Positions 7,584-15,024 of a stretch of 25,481 nucleotides of DNA are shown here, one piece after another. A program made the position numbers and the translations under genes. The DNA comes from an uncultured Coriobacteriales bacterium. GTDB lineage: Bacteria > Actinomycetota > Coriobacteriia > Coriobacteriales > UMGS124. Location: contig CAKUKJ010000002.1 in NCBI GenBank assembly GCA_934662525.1, positions 1 through 25,481 on the forward strand, in the 5' to 3' direction. The number at the start of each line of letters is the position of its first letter. Position 1 is the first letter of the stretch. The notes under the pieces were generated by a model that was not told the origin of the DNA, did not search any database, and was given only the letters and a program-made list of their open reading frames with translations.

Positions 7584-8132
7584 GTGTCCTTGGCAGAGGT
7601 CGTTCTGCTGGGCGTGGCGCTGTCGATGGACGCGTTCGCTGTCACGGTGTCGAACGTGTTCGCGCACCGCGGAATCTCGCGGGCGCGCGCCATGCTCATG
7701 CCGGTGTTCTTCGGCGCGTTCCAGGGCATCATGCCGCTGCTGGGCTTCTTTGCCGGCTCGCTCGTGGCTGACGTCATCGAGCGCTATGCGGGCATCGTGT
7801 CGTTCGTCATTCTCGGTTTTGTGGGCGGCAAGATGATTTGGGACGCCTTTCACGAGGACGACGATGAAAGCGTCGACGATAAGGCGCTCGCGGTGGGGTC
7901 GCTGTTCTTCCAAGCTGTCGCCACGAGCATCGATGCGTTCGCGGTGGGCGTGAGCTTCGTGGGCCAAGGCATAGAGCCCTTCTCCGCCTCGGGCATCATT
8001 GCACTCACGACTTTTTTGTGTACGTGCGTGGCACTTGCCGCAGGCCGCACGTTCGGCAACAAACTTGGGGAGAAGGCGACTGTTGTCGGTGGCGTCGTGC
8101 TTGTCCTCATCGGTATCAAGGCACTCTTTTAA
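7584..8132 (+). CDS. mntP: MntP manganese efflux pump
   Basis: 182 residues, six predicted membrane helices. The two-fold internal repeat of MntP is visible: ALSMDAFAVTVS in helix 1 and ATSIDAFAVGVSF in the second half, with the Asp residues that form the metal path. Length matches the family (about 185-190). The GTG at 7584 was chosen because it follows GAGAGGAGGA (7569-7578) at correct spacing and places helix 1 at the N-terminus. An upstream ATG at 7521 would add 21 residues not found in the family. The protein exports Mn2+ to avoid toxicity, and the leader riboswitch makes expression responsive to cytoplasmic Mn2+. The gene is followed after 55 bases by a TerC-family gene with no terminator between. 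Confidence 0.93.
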   Translation: MSLAEVVLLGVALSMDAFAVTVSNVFAHRGISRARAMLMPVFFGAFQGIMPLLGFFAGSLVADVIERYAGIVSFVILGFVGGKMIWDAFHEDDDESVDDKALAVGSLFFQAVATSIDAFAVGVSFVGQGIEPFSASGIIALTTFLCTCVALAAGRTFGNKLGEKATVVGGVVLVLIGIKALF

Positions 8133-8187
8133 CGCGTCTTGCTCGACCGTTCAGTTCATAAGCCCCGTCTGAGAAAGGGAGAAGAAA

Positions 8188-9039
8188 GTGGACCTGTCGT
8201 TTTTGGCATCGCCTGAGGCGTGGATCAGCCTCGTCACGCTCGTGTTCTTGGAGATCATCCTGGGCGTGGACAACATCGTCTTCATCATCCTGACGAGCGA
8301 CCGCCTTGCCCCCGAGAAGCAGCACATCGGCCGCAAGCTCGGACTGGCCGGCGCCTTCGTGTCGCGCGCCATCTTCCTGTGCTTCGCGTCGTACCTCGTG
8401 CATATGACCAACAAGCTGTTCACGCTGCCGTTCAACGGTATCGACGGGCAGCCTTTCGGCATGTCGGTGCGCGACATCGTGCTGTTCCTGGGCGGTGCCT
8501 ACCTCATCTACAAGGGTGTCTCCGAGCTGCGCGGCGTGCTGAGCCTCGAGGAGGAGAAGGCCGACCACGACGAGAAGCACCAGAACAAGCCCAAGAAGCC
8601 GCTGAGCCTGCCCGGGGCCATCGCCACCATCATGGTGATGGACGTGGTGTTCTCCATCGACTCCGTCATCACGGCCGTGGGCCTTGCCAACCAGCTCCTC
8701 ATCATGATCTTTGCCGTGATGGTCGCCATCATCCTCATGATGGTCTTCATCGACCCCATCTCCGACTTCATCAACGCCCACGCCGAGATGAAGATGCTGG
8801 CCCTGTGCTTCATCACCGTCATCGGCGTGCTGCTGTTCCTCGATGGCCTGGGCATCCATTCCAACATCGAGGTCTTCGACATGCACGTTGAGAAGCTCAT
8901 GGTCTATTTCGCCATGGTGTTCTCGGTCATCATTTGCCTGCTCATCATCCGCCGCAACAAGAATTACGCGGCCTGGCAGAAGGAGCTCGCCGAGCAGGGC
9001 CTGCCGCCCCACGAGTACGAGACGAAGCAGGGCAAGTAA
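8188..9039 (+). CDS. TerC-family integral membrane protein, likely Mn2+ exporter
   Basis: 283 residues with about seven membrane helices. It carries the TerC hallmarks FLEIILGVDNIVFI in helix 1 and MDVVFSIDSVITAVGL after a charged cytoplasmic loop (EEEKADHDEKH around residues 125-135). TerC/YkoY-type proteins export Mn2+ and help metallate exported enzymes. The B. subtilis member YkoY (MeeF) is itself controlled by the riboswitch class found upstream here. GTG 8188 is preceded by AAAGGGA (8174-8180). No promoter or terminator is evident in the 55 bases between mntP and this gene, so the two are inferred to share the Mn2+-riboswitch transcript. A strong terminator lies 30 bases downstream. Tellurite resistance, the original TerC annotation, is not implied. 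Confidence 0.88.
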   Translation: MDLSFLASPEAWISLVTLVFLEIILGVDNIVFIILTSDRLAPEKQHIGRKLGLAGAFVSRAIFLCFASYLVHMTNKLFTLPFNGIDGQPFGMSVRDIVLFLGGAYLIYKGVSELRGVLSLEEEKADHDEKHQNKPKKPLSLPGAIATIMVMDVVFSIDSVITAVGLANQLLIMIFAVMVAIILMMVFIDPISDFINAHAEMKMLALCFITVIGVLLFLDGLGIHSNIEVFDMHVEKLMVYFAMVFSVIICLLIIRRNKNYAAWQKELAEQGLPPHEYETKQGK

Positions 9040-9068
9040 GGTTTATCTAGCTGGAAGGCTGCTGAGAT

Positions 9069-9124
9069 AAAGAGGCCCGGGGTCTGGCGAGCACAATCCG
9101 CCGTGACCCCGGGCCTCTTTGTTG
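9069..9124 (+). terminator. Strong terminator after the mntP-terC unit
   Basis: A perfect 16-bp stem: 9069-9084 (AAAGAGGCCCGGGGTC) pairs with 9105-9120 (GACCCCGGGCCTCTTT), and GGCG/CGCC in the loop can add a small inner stem. The A-rich and T-rich stem ends make it potentially bidirectional. Confidence 0.85.
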
Positions 9125-9192
9125 TGTGCGGCCTGGTTCGGCAGGCTGGAGTCAAGCAGGTCGGGCCCCAGCAGAGCAGCCCCGAAATCCGG

Positions 9193-9304
9193 GGATGCGC
9201 TACAGCAAGGCGTGCAAGGGTGAAGTGTACTGGAGTACTCGAACCCTTGCACACGGAGCGTTCTTTGCGACGAGTCCCGTGGAGAACGCAGCTGTAGCGC
9301 ATCC
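9193..9304. repeat. Three-armed palindromic element (structured RNA or REP-like repeat)
   Basis: An outer perfect 14-bp inverted repeat (GGATGCGCTACAGC at 9193-9206, GCTGTAGCGCATCC at 9291-9304) encloses two separate inner stems. One is GTGCAAGGGT (9212-9221) with ACCCTTGCAC (9243-9252), which continues inward through GTAC/GTAC. The other is GCGTTCT (9258-9264) with AGAACGC (9283-9289). The result is a three-way junction of 112 bases. It starts 72 bases after the TerC terminator and ends 5 bases beyond the phospholipase stop codon on the other strand. It carries no convincing reading frame and no T-run. It could be a small structured RNA, a 3'-end stabiliser for the phospholipase mRNA, or a copy of a dispersed palindromic repeat. 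Confidence 0.6.
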
Positions 9305-9309
9305 GATGC

Positions 9310-10260
9310 CTACAGGGGATGCGTAGACCCCAGCGGCTCCTCGCGGTCGTCGAGGGGCTTGCCATGATAGTCCACCCCGGCCGTCAGCGGCCCCATGGGC
9401 TCCCCGGCCTCGAAGGCGGGGAAGACGCGCAGGTAGTCGTCGATGCCGCGCTCAAACACCTCGGGGAAGCTCTCGCGGCTCGTTTGCGGCTTGAAGGGGT
9501 CGTCCCACGGCAGGCCGGCCATGTTCATCGAGGGGTTGTCCTCGCCCTGGTCGAGGCGGTGGGCCAGGGAGGCGAGCTGGGAGTGGGGCCGCGCCAGGTG
9601 CTCGGCGCGGGCGATGTTGCGTTGGCGCGCACTGCCGTAGGGCTCGATTGTCTGATAGCATAGGCGCATGTCGGCCACGGCCCCAGGATAGTCTATCGGG
9701 CGCACGTCGAGGTCGAAGACGGCGCGCGCCGTCTGCGCCAGGAGGGTGCCTGCAAGCAGCAGCTCGTCGTAGCCCGAGACGAGGACCGTGGCCGGCGGCA
9801 CCTGGGCGCAGGTGAGGCCTCGCAGATGGTCGAGCATGCCGCAGTCGAGCTCGCTCTCAATGACGGCGTGCACCTCATGGTAGGCATCGGCCAGCTCGCG
9901 GTTGTAGTCGCACAGCTCGTACTCATGCGCATACACGAAGGGGTGCGCGTTGCGGTCGAGCACGTAGTGGGCAAGCAGGCCCGCCGTGAAAGCGCGGCCG
10001 AGCCCCTTTTGCTCATCAGGCAGCCTCTCGGCGTCGGCGCGCAGTCGGTCGAACGCCGCTGAGACGCGCCGCCGGTGCATGGTGGAGCCCATGGCGCGCA
10101 CGGCCCCGCCGCGGGAGGTGGTCACGGCGAAGAAGAACGGGTCGGGGCCCTGGCAACCCATGAGGAAGAGGTCGCGCGCCGCCTCGGTGGGGCACAGCTC
10201 GCGCCCCATGCGATGCAAGACCTCCTCGCCGAAAAGGTAATGGGTGATGAGTGCCGGCAT
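9310..10260 (-). CDS. Zinc-dependent phospholipase C-like protein
   Basis: 316 residues with no signal peptide. The start MPALITHYLFGEE and the segments GCQGPDPFFF, LLAHYVLDRNAHPFVYAHEYE and HEVHAVIESELD fit the zinc-dependent phospholipase C superfamily (PF00882). The His/Asp residues in HxxxD and in the E-x3-H/D cluster would bind zinc. The family hydrolyses phospholipid head groups, but intracellular Coriobacteriia members like this have no tested substrate. The start at 10260 is well supported by AAGGAG six bases upstream on the - strand. It is divergent from the MFS transporter and convergent with the TerC gene, ending beside the palindromic element at 9193-9304. Confidence 0.8.
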   Translation of the reverse strand: MPALITHYLFGEEVLHRMGRELCPTEAARDLFLMGCQGPDPFFFAVTTSRGGAVRAMGSTMHRRRVSAAFDRLRADAERLPDEQKGLGRAFTAGLLAHYVLDRNAHPFVYAHEYELCDYNRELADAYHEVHAVIESELDCGMLDHLRGLTCAQVPPATVLVSGYDELLLAGTLLAQTARAVFDLDVRPIDYPGAVADMRLCYQTIEPYGSARQRNIARAEHLARPHSQLASLAHRLDQGEDNPSMNMAGLPWDDPFKPQTSRESFPEVFERGIDDYLRVFPAFEAGEPMGPLTAGVDYHGKPLDDREEPLGSTHPL

Positions 10261-10479
10261 GGGCGGCTCCTTTCAAAGTGGCCCCGCGAAAGGCGGCGGC
10301 CGATGATGATGCACAAACTTTACCGCATGACGGGCCCTGCGGGGCGAAAAACGAATACCATGGTACGCATTGCATAACGGCCGCCTTGCGGCGTGCGCCT
10401 GCCCCGGGTCGAGAGGCGATGGGGCTCGGCCGCGCGCGGCATGACGGTTCACTCGCCCTTTTCGAGAGAGGTCCTGACT
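10261..10479. other. Divergent intergenic region with a 10-bp palindrome
   Basis: This 219-base gap separates the phospholipase C gene (-) from the MFS gene (+) and must hold both promoters. The only marked signal is TACCATGGTA (10356-10365), a perfect 10-bp palindrome in the A/T-richer centre, which could be an operator. No clear -35/-10 pair could be assigned on either strand. Confidence 0.35.
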
Positions 10480-11739
10480 GTGTCTGTCAAGCTTACCAGC
10501 ACCGAGCGCAAGTGGGTCCTCTACGACGTGGGAAACTCGGCGTTCGTGCTGTTGTGCACCGCCGTGGTGCCCATCTACCTCAACTCGCTGCTCGAGGCTG
10601 CCGGCCGCACCGACGTCGTGACGTCGTTTGGCTATGCGCAGACGGTGGCGAGCTTGCTTGTGGCCATCCTTATGCCCATCCTGGGCTCGTTGGCAGACTT
10701 CGAGGGCAAGAAGATCAAGTTCTTCCTCGGCTTCTTTCTTACGGGGGTCATCTGCTGCACGGCGATGGCGCTGCCGTTGGGGTGGTTTGCGTTCCTTGCG
10801 GTGTATGTGATTGCCACGGTCGGCCTCAACTCGTCCATGACGTTCTACGACTCCATGCTTGTCGATGTCACGACCGACGAACGCATGGACGCGGTGTCCT
10901 CGCATGGCTATGCCTGGGGCTATGTGGGCTCGACGGTGCCGTTCATCGGCTGCCTGGCGCTTATCTTCGGAGGGCCTGCCATCGGCATCCCCACGGTTCT
11001 CGCCACGCGCCTGTCGTTTGTGATCACGGCCATCTGGTGGGTTGCGTTCACGGTGCCGCTGCTGCGCAGCTACCGCCAAAAGCACTTCAAGGCGACCGAC
11101 GAGACCATGGGCGCGGCCGTTCGCAAGAGCTTCTCGGGCCTGGCCAGCACCATGCGCAAGATTGTGAAGGACAAGGCGCTCCTTCTCTTCATGCTGGCCT
11201 TCTTCTTTTATATCGACGGCGTGCACACGGTCATCGCCATGAGCACCTCCTACGGCACGAGCCTGGGCATCGATTCCACGCAGCTCGTGCTCGCCCTGCT
11301 CGTGACGCAGTTTGTGGCGTTTCCCAGCGCCATCGCCTACGGTTGGCTTGCCGGCAAGTTCGGCACGAAGCGCATGATCATGATCGCGGTGCTCGCCTAT
11401 ACGTGCATCGTGTTCTTTGCGGCGTTCTTCTTGAAGACGGCGTTTGAGTTCTGGGTGCTGGCGGTGAGCGTGGGCCTGTTCCAGGGCGGCGTGCAGGCGC
11501 TTTCGCGCAGCTATTTCGGCAAGCTCATTCCCAAGGAGAACTCCAACGAGTTCTACGGCTTCTTCGACGTGTTCGGCAAGTATGCCAGCGTCATGGGGTC
11601 GTTCCTCGTGGCGGTCATCACGCAGGTGACGGGCGACGCGTCGTTCGGCGTGCTGTCCATTGCCGCGCTGCTGCTCGTGGGGCTCATCCTGCTTGCGAGG
11701 ATGCCTGAGCCCGCCGTGCGTCCCGAGGCGGGGGAGTAG
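10480..11739 (+). CDS. MFS transporter of the Atg22/UMF1 type
   Basis: 419 residues, about 12 membrane helices. The opening ERKWVLYDVGNSAFVLLCTAV is characteristic of the Atg22-like/UMF1 branch of the major facilitator superfamily. DFEGKKIKFFLGF marks the loop between helices 2 and 3, and QGGVQALSRSYFGKLIPKENSNEFYGFF is the other signature block. Yeast Atg22 exports amino acids from the vacuole; substrates of bacterial members are unknown. The GTG at 10480 follows GAGAGAGGT (10464-10472), and the product then begins at the conserved position. Earlier in-frame starts would add 29 low-quality residues. It ends 5 bases before the patatin gene, so the two are probably one transcript. Confidence 0.88.
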   Translation: MSVKLTSTERKWVLYDVGNSAFVLLCTAVVPIYLNSLLEAAGRTDVVTSFGYAQTVASLLVAILMPILGSLADFEGKKIKFFLGFFLTGVICCTAMALPLGWFAFLAVYVIATVGLNSSMTFYDSMLVDVTTDERMDAVSSHGYAWGYVGSTVPFIGCLALIFGGPAIGIPTVLATRLSFVITAIWWVAFTVPLLRSYRQKHFKATDETMGAAVRKSFSGLASTMRKIVKDKALLLFMLAFFFYIDGVHTVIAMSTSYGTSLGIDSTQLVLALLVTQFVAFPSAIAYGWLAGKFGTKRMIMIAVLAYTCIVFFAAFFLKTAFEFWVLAVSVGLFQGGVQALSRSYFGKLIPKENSNEFYGFFDVFGKYASVMGSFLVAVITQVTGDASFGVLSIAALLLVGLILLARMPEPAVRPEAGE

Positions 11740-11744
11740 GCGCC

Positions 11745-12722
11745 ATGGCTGACGGGGGTCTGCTGCGTGCCAAGCGCGACGCCCTGGGCTTGTGGCGCGC
11801 CGACGGGCTGGGACCGTTCGTGCCGCCCGAGCCGCGTGAGGTCAAGGGCTGCGCGCTGCTCTTTGAGGGCGGCGGCATGCGGGCAAGCTACACCACCGCC
11901 GCTGTGGTGACCTTGCTTGAGCAGGGGATTCGTTTTCCGTTTGCGTGCGGCGTGTCGGCCGGCACATCCAACGTCGCCAACTACCTCCATGGCGACCCCT
12001 GGCGTGCGCGCGTGAGCTTCACCGACATCGCGCTCGACCCGCGCTTCGGTGGCTGGCACACGTTTTTGCAGGGCAAGGGGTTCTTCTCGGCGCATTGGCT
12101 CTACCAGGAGTCGTGCTTGCCGGGAGGGCCGCTCGTGTACAACTACGGCCGGTTTGAGCGGGGGCTTGCGGGGCGCGACTTCGCCATCCAGGCATTCGAC
12201 ATAGACTCCGGCGAGACGGTCGTGTGGGACAAGCGCCATGTGCGCAGCCTGGGCGACTTGATGGTGCGCGTGCGTGCGAGCAGCACCGTCCCCTTTATGA
12301 TGCCGTTTACGCAGGTGGACGGCCATATGTTTGCCGACGGCGGGCTGGGTGCGGGCGCAGGCCTGGCCTTGCAGGCGGCGCTCGACGCCGGCTACGACCG
12401 GGTGTTTGCGGTGCTCACGCGCCCGCAAGGGTACCGCAAGGGCAGGCCGGGCAAGAGCCAACGACTTCTTGCGAGCCTCTACGAGCGCCGTTGGCCGCGT
12501 CTGGCGCAGGCCCTGCGCACGCGCAACGAGCGCTACAACGTCGAGCTCGACCGCCTGGAGCAGATGGCGCGCGAGGGGCGGGCCTACATCGTCTACGCCG
12601 ACGGCATGGCCGTCTCCAGCTCCACTTGCGACGTGGCCCAGCTTCGTGCGAGCTATGAAGGCGCCTACGTGCGCTATCAGGCCGAGCTGCCCCGATGGCT
12701 CAGCTGGCTGGGTCTGGAGTAG
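11745..12722 (+). CDS. Patatin-like phospholipase (YjjU/RssA type)
   Basis: 325 residues, soluble. It contains the oxyanion-hole stretch FEGGGMRASYTTAAV (residues 40-54), the nucleophile elbow GVSAG with S71, and the catalytic Asp in ADGGLGAG (D198), so the Ser-Asp dyad is intact. Size and motif spacing match bacterial patatin-like proteins of the YjjU group. These are lipid acyl hydrolases with few tested substrates. ATG 11745 lies 5 bases after the MFS stop, with GGGGGAG overlapping that gene's end as ribosome-binding site. A promoter-like sequence for the glycosyltransferase follows it, so it may end the MFS-patatin operon. Confidence 0.9.
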   Translation: MADGGLLRAKRDALGLWRADGLGPFVPPEPREVKGCALLFEGGGMRASYTTAAVVTLLEQGIRFPFACGVSAGTSNVANYLHGDPWRARVSFTDIALDPRFGGWHTFLQGKGFFSAHWLYQESCLPGGPLVYNYGRFERGLAGRDFAIQAFDIDSGETVVWDKRHVRSLGDLMVRVRASSTVPFMMPFTQVDGHMFADGGLGAGAGLALQAALDAGYDRVFAVLTRPQGYRKGRPGKSQRLLASLYERRWPRLAQALRTRNERYNVELDRLEQMAREGRAYIVYADGMAVSSSTCDVAQLRASYEGAYVRYQAELPRWLSWLGLE

Positions 12723-12742
12723 GCCGCGCGTTTGCGAATCCC

Positions 12743-12773
12743 TTGTTTGCCCGGGCGCCTGCCGTGGTATAGT
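12743..12773 (+). promoter_or_regulatory. Extended -10 promoter for the glycosyltransferase
   Basis: TGGTATAGT gives TATAGT at 12768-12773 with an upstream TG extension. TTGTTT (12743-12748) or the overlapping TTTGCC (12746-12751) can serve as a -35 element. It lies about 40 bases upstream of the GTG start. Confidence 0.6.
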
Positions 12774-12796
12774 CGGATGGTTGTTCTGCCATCCGA
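12773..12796 (+). other. 5'-leader hairpin before the glycosyltransferase
   Basis: TCGGATGG (12773-12780) is the exact reverse complement of CCATCCGA (12789-12796), with an 8-base loop. It begins right at the end of the -10 box and abuts the ribosome-binding site GAAGGG (12795-12800). It could be an operator palindrome or a 5'-end mRNA stabiliser. Confidence 0.5.
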
Positions 12797-12810
12797 AGGG
12801 CCTGCCGCGC

Positions 12811-14181
12811 GTGAAAATCCTCATCGTCATCAACGACTACCTCAACAAATCGAACGGCATGTGCATCTCTACGCAGCGGTTTGTGGAGGAGTTCCGCGCA
12901 GCTGGGCACGAGGTGCGCATCGCCACGAACGATCGCTACGGCGCGCTCGACTATCCGCTCGGCGTCGTGCGCATCCCGGTGTTCTCAGGCATCATCGAGA
13001 AGGAGGGCTTCACGTTCGCCCGCGCGGACATGCACGTCATCCGCCGGGCCGTCGCATGGGCCGACATCGTGCACGTGGAAGACCCGTTCCTCGTGTGCCG
13101 CCTGGCGGCCAGGGAGGCGCGCCGCATGGGCAAGCCGGTGACGGGGACGTTCCACCTGTACCCGGAGAACATGACCTATGCAGTTCATCTGGGAGGCGCG
13201 CACCTGATAAACGGTGGGTTCATGCATTCGTTTGTCGCGGGAGTCTACGACCGCTGCCTGCATGTGCAGTGCCCCACGGCCCAAGTGCGCGACCGCCTTG
13301 TCGCCGCCGGGGCCAAGGCGCAGCTCGACGTGATCTCGAACGGCATCGCGCAGGAGTTCATCGAGGCGGGTAGGCAACGCATGGAAAGGCAAACCTCCGC
13401 TCAGGCTGGTGGGACGTGCGGGGAAGATGCGAGCGCCGCAGTGCATGGGTCGGCCGAGATTGGCGGCACATGTGCGGGTCGGCTCGACTGGCCTGGTGAT
13501 GGCGGCGATATGGATGCACCCGATGTCGTGCGCGGTGATGCGGAGCTCCCTCTTTCTGTGCTGAGCGTGGGCCGCTATGCTCCCGAGAAGAATCAAGCAG
13601 TGCTGCTGGAAGCTATGGCACGGGCGCGACATGGCAGGCAGATGCGCTTGACGTTGGCGGGCAAGGGGCCTCTCGAGGCCGAGTTGCGCCAGCGCGCCTG
13701 CGAGCTGGGCCTGTCGGTCGATTTCGGTTTCTACGAGCAGGGCGACCTACGCGAGCTCATGTGCGAAAGCGACGTCTATGTGCACTGCGCCGACGTGGAG
13801 GTCGAGGGCATGTCGTGCATGGAGGCGTTCGCCTGCGGGTGCGTGCCCGTCATCTCCGACGCGCCGCTCTCGTCCACGAAGGCCTATGCGCTCACACCGC
13901 GCAACCTCTTTGCGGCGGGGGACGCCGCCGAGCTGGCCGACCGGCTCGACTGGCTGTTTGAGAACCGCGACAGACTCGCTGCCCTGCGAAGTCGCTATGT
14001 CGAGCTGGCCTGCGGCTTGAGCACACATGCTTGTGCCGCCCAGGTGCTCGCGATGATGGAGCAGACCTGCAAGGAAGTCTGCGGGGAGGCCCGGCTTGCC
14101 GGCGGAAGGCGCGGAACGGGGAACCGTGCGACTCCCAGGCGTCTTTCAATCAGGCAGAGGAGGCACGACGATGGACGCTAG
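12811..14181 (+). CDS. GT4-family glycosyltransferase
   Basis: 456 residues with a GT-B fold. The N-terminal acceptor half (about 1-185) begins VKILIVINDYLNKSNGM. The nucleotide-sugar half (about 246-425) contains SVGRYAPEKNQ, LAGKGPLE and the retaining E-x7-E pair E330/E338 before AFACGCVPVISD. Members transfer a sugar from an NDP donor to lipid or glycan acceptors at the inner membrane. Residues ~187-245 form an unusual Gly/Ala/Asp-rich insert with two GGTC units between the halves. GTG 12811 is supported by GAAGGG ten bases upstream and by the promoter at 12743-12773. The gene overlaps the next one by 11 bases, implying coupling with the PlsY-like protein and suggesting a role in glycolipid synthesis (inference). 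A decayed paralogue fragment lies at 18415-18489. Confidence 0.88.
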   Translation: MKILIVINDYLNKSNGMCISTQRFVEEFRAAGHEVRIATNDRYGALDYPLGVVRIPVFSGIIEKEGFTFARADMHVIRRAVAWADIVHVEDPFLVCRLAAREARRMGKPVTGTFHLYPENMTYAVHLGGAHLINGGFMHSFVAGVYDRCLHVQCPTAQVRDRLVAAGAKAQLDVISNGIAQEFIEAGRQRMERQTSAQAGGTCGEDASAAVHGSAEIGGTCAGRLDWPGDGGDMDAPDVVRGDAELPLSVLSVGRYAPEKNQAVLLEAMARARHGRQMRLTLAGKGPLEAELRQRACELGLSVDFGFYEQGDLRELMCESDVYVHCADVEVEGMSCMEAFACGCVPVISDAPLSSTKAYALTPRNLFAAGDAAELADRLDWLFENRDRLAALRSRYVELACGLSTHACAAQVLAMMEQTCKEVCGEARLAGGRRGTGNRATPRRLSIRQRRHDDGR

Positions 14182-14821
14182 CGCAATGGGTTTTGGCATG
14201 CAGCTCATATATATCGTGCTCGGCTACCTTTCGGGCAGCGTGCTGTACTCGGAGCTGTTCATGCGCTGGTTCCGGGGCAAAAGCCTCATGGAGGCGAGCG
14301 CCAACCACAACCCCGGCTCATCGAACGCCTTCATCTACGGCGGGTTTTGGGTAGGGGCGCCGTCGGTCGCATGCGACATCCTGAAGGGCCTCGTCCCCGT
14401 GGCCCTCTTCTGCCGCCGCTTCGGCATGGCTACCCCGTGGCTCGCGCTTGCCATGGCGGCTCCGGTGCTGGGGCACGCCCGGTCGTGCTTCTTTGACTGG
14501 CAGGGCGGCATGTGCATAGCGACGAGCTTTGGCGTGCTGTTGGGCCTTTTGCCCTGCGGCAGCCCCGTCGTTGCGCTTGCGGCCCTCTACCTGGCTCTTC
14601 TTCTTGTGCCCGGCATCGACAACAGCGTGCGGTCCATCATCGCGTTCGTGGTGCTGTCCATCCTGGGCATTGTGGGAGCCTGCATAGGAAGGCTCGGCAT
14701 GCCTGTGACGACGGGCCTCGTCCTCGTCTCCCTCATCGCCCGCAAGAAAATCTGGTCCGACCTGGCATGCGAGGACCGCGCCCGCTTCGCCCACCTGAGG
14801 CTGCCGGGCGACGAGAGGTAG
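14171..14821 (+). CDS. PlsY-like glycerol-3-phosphate acyltransferase homologue with altered motifs
   Basis: 216 residues with about five or six membrane helices. The three PlsY motifs can be located but are degenerate: YLSGSVLYSELFMR (motif 1), NPGSSNAFIYGG (motif 2) and GHARSCFFDWQGGMCIATSFG (motif 3, where canonical PlsY has a GGKGVAT core). Loss of the Lys in GGKG makes normal acyl-phosphate:glycerol-3-phosphate acyltransfer doubtful. ATG 14171 follows GAGGAGG (14157-14163) and overlaps the end of the glycosyltransferase by 11 bases. The pairing with a GT4 enzyme suggests a modified glycolipid or a scaffold role. A true plsY is expected elsewhere in the genome. Confidence 0.75.
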   Translation: MDASAMGFGMQLIYIVLGYLSGSVLYSELFMRWFRGKSLMEASANHNPGSSNAFIYGGFWVGAPSVACDILKGLVPVALFCRRFGMATPWLALAMAAPVLGHARSCFFDWQGGMCIATSFGVLLGLLPCGSPVVALAALYLALLLVPGIDNSVRSIIAFVVLSILGIVGACIGRLGMPVTTGLVLVSLIARKKIWSDLACEDRARFAHLRLPGDER

Positions 14822-15024
14822 GGCAAGGCGCGACCTTGCTGCTTGCGGTATAGGAACACGCTTTGTGATGCAGCAGCATGGCGAGACTTGCGTTAAAGGA
14901 ACGATCGGTATTTCTAGTTCGGCATATGCCCTGCGACGGGTGGAAGAGAAGAGGGCCGGGCCCTGTTCACCAAGAACGAGGGCCCGGCCCAAAAGGCAAC
15001 GAGCTTAATGAAGCCCCAATGACG
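14822..15024. other. Convergent intergenic region
   Basis: A 203-base gap between the PlsY-like gene (+) and the FAD reductase gene (-). A small GCAAGG/CCTTGC hairpin (14823-14839) sits directly after the + strand stop and could end that transcript. The larger GC hairpin at 14953-14990 is listed separately. No gene is seen. Confidence 0.5.
14953..14990 (-). terminator. Terminator hairpin after the FAD reductase gene
   Basis: GGGCCGGGCCCT (14953-14964) pairs perfectly with AGGGCCCGGCCC (14979-14990) over 12 bp, and GTTC/GAAC in the loop adds an inner stem. On the - strand it is followed by a pyrimidine-rich TCTTCTCTTCC, a weak U-tract, so it most likely terminates the reductase transcript. 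Confidence 0.75.

Noticed and set aside
9212..9252. tRNA-like GGTTCGAG string on the - strand in the palindrome
   Set aside because: No acceptor stem, D-arm or anticodon arm can be drawn around it; the bases belong to a long simple hairpin.
9103..9326. Short open frames through the palindromic element
   Set aside because: The frames follow from the repeat structure, have no ribosome-binding site and show no protein-like pattern.
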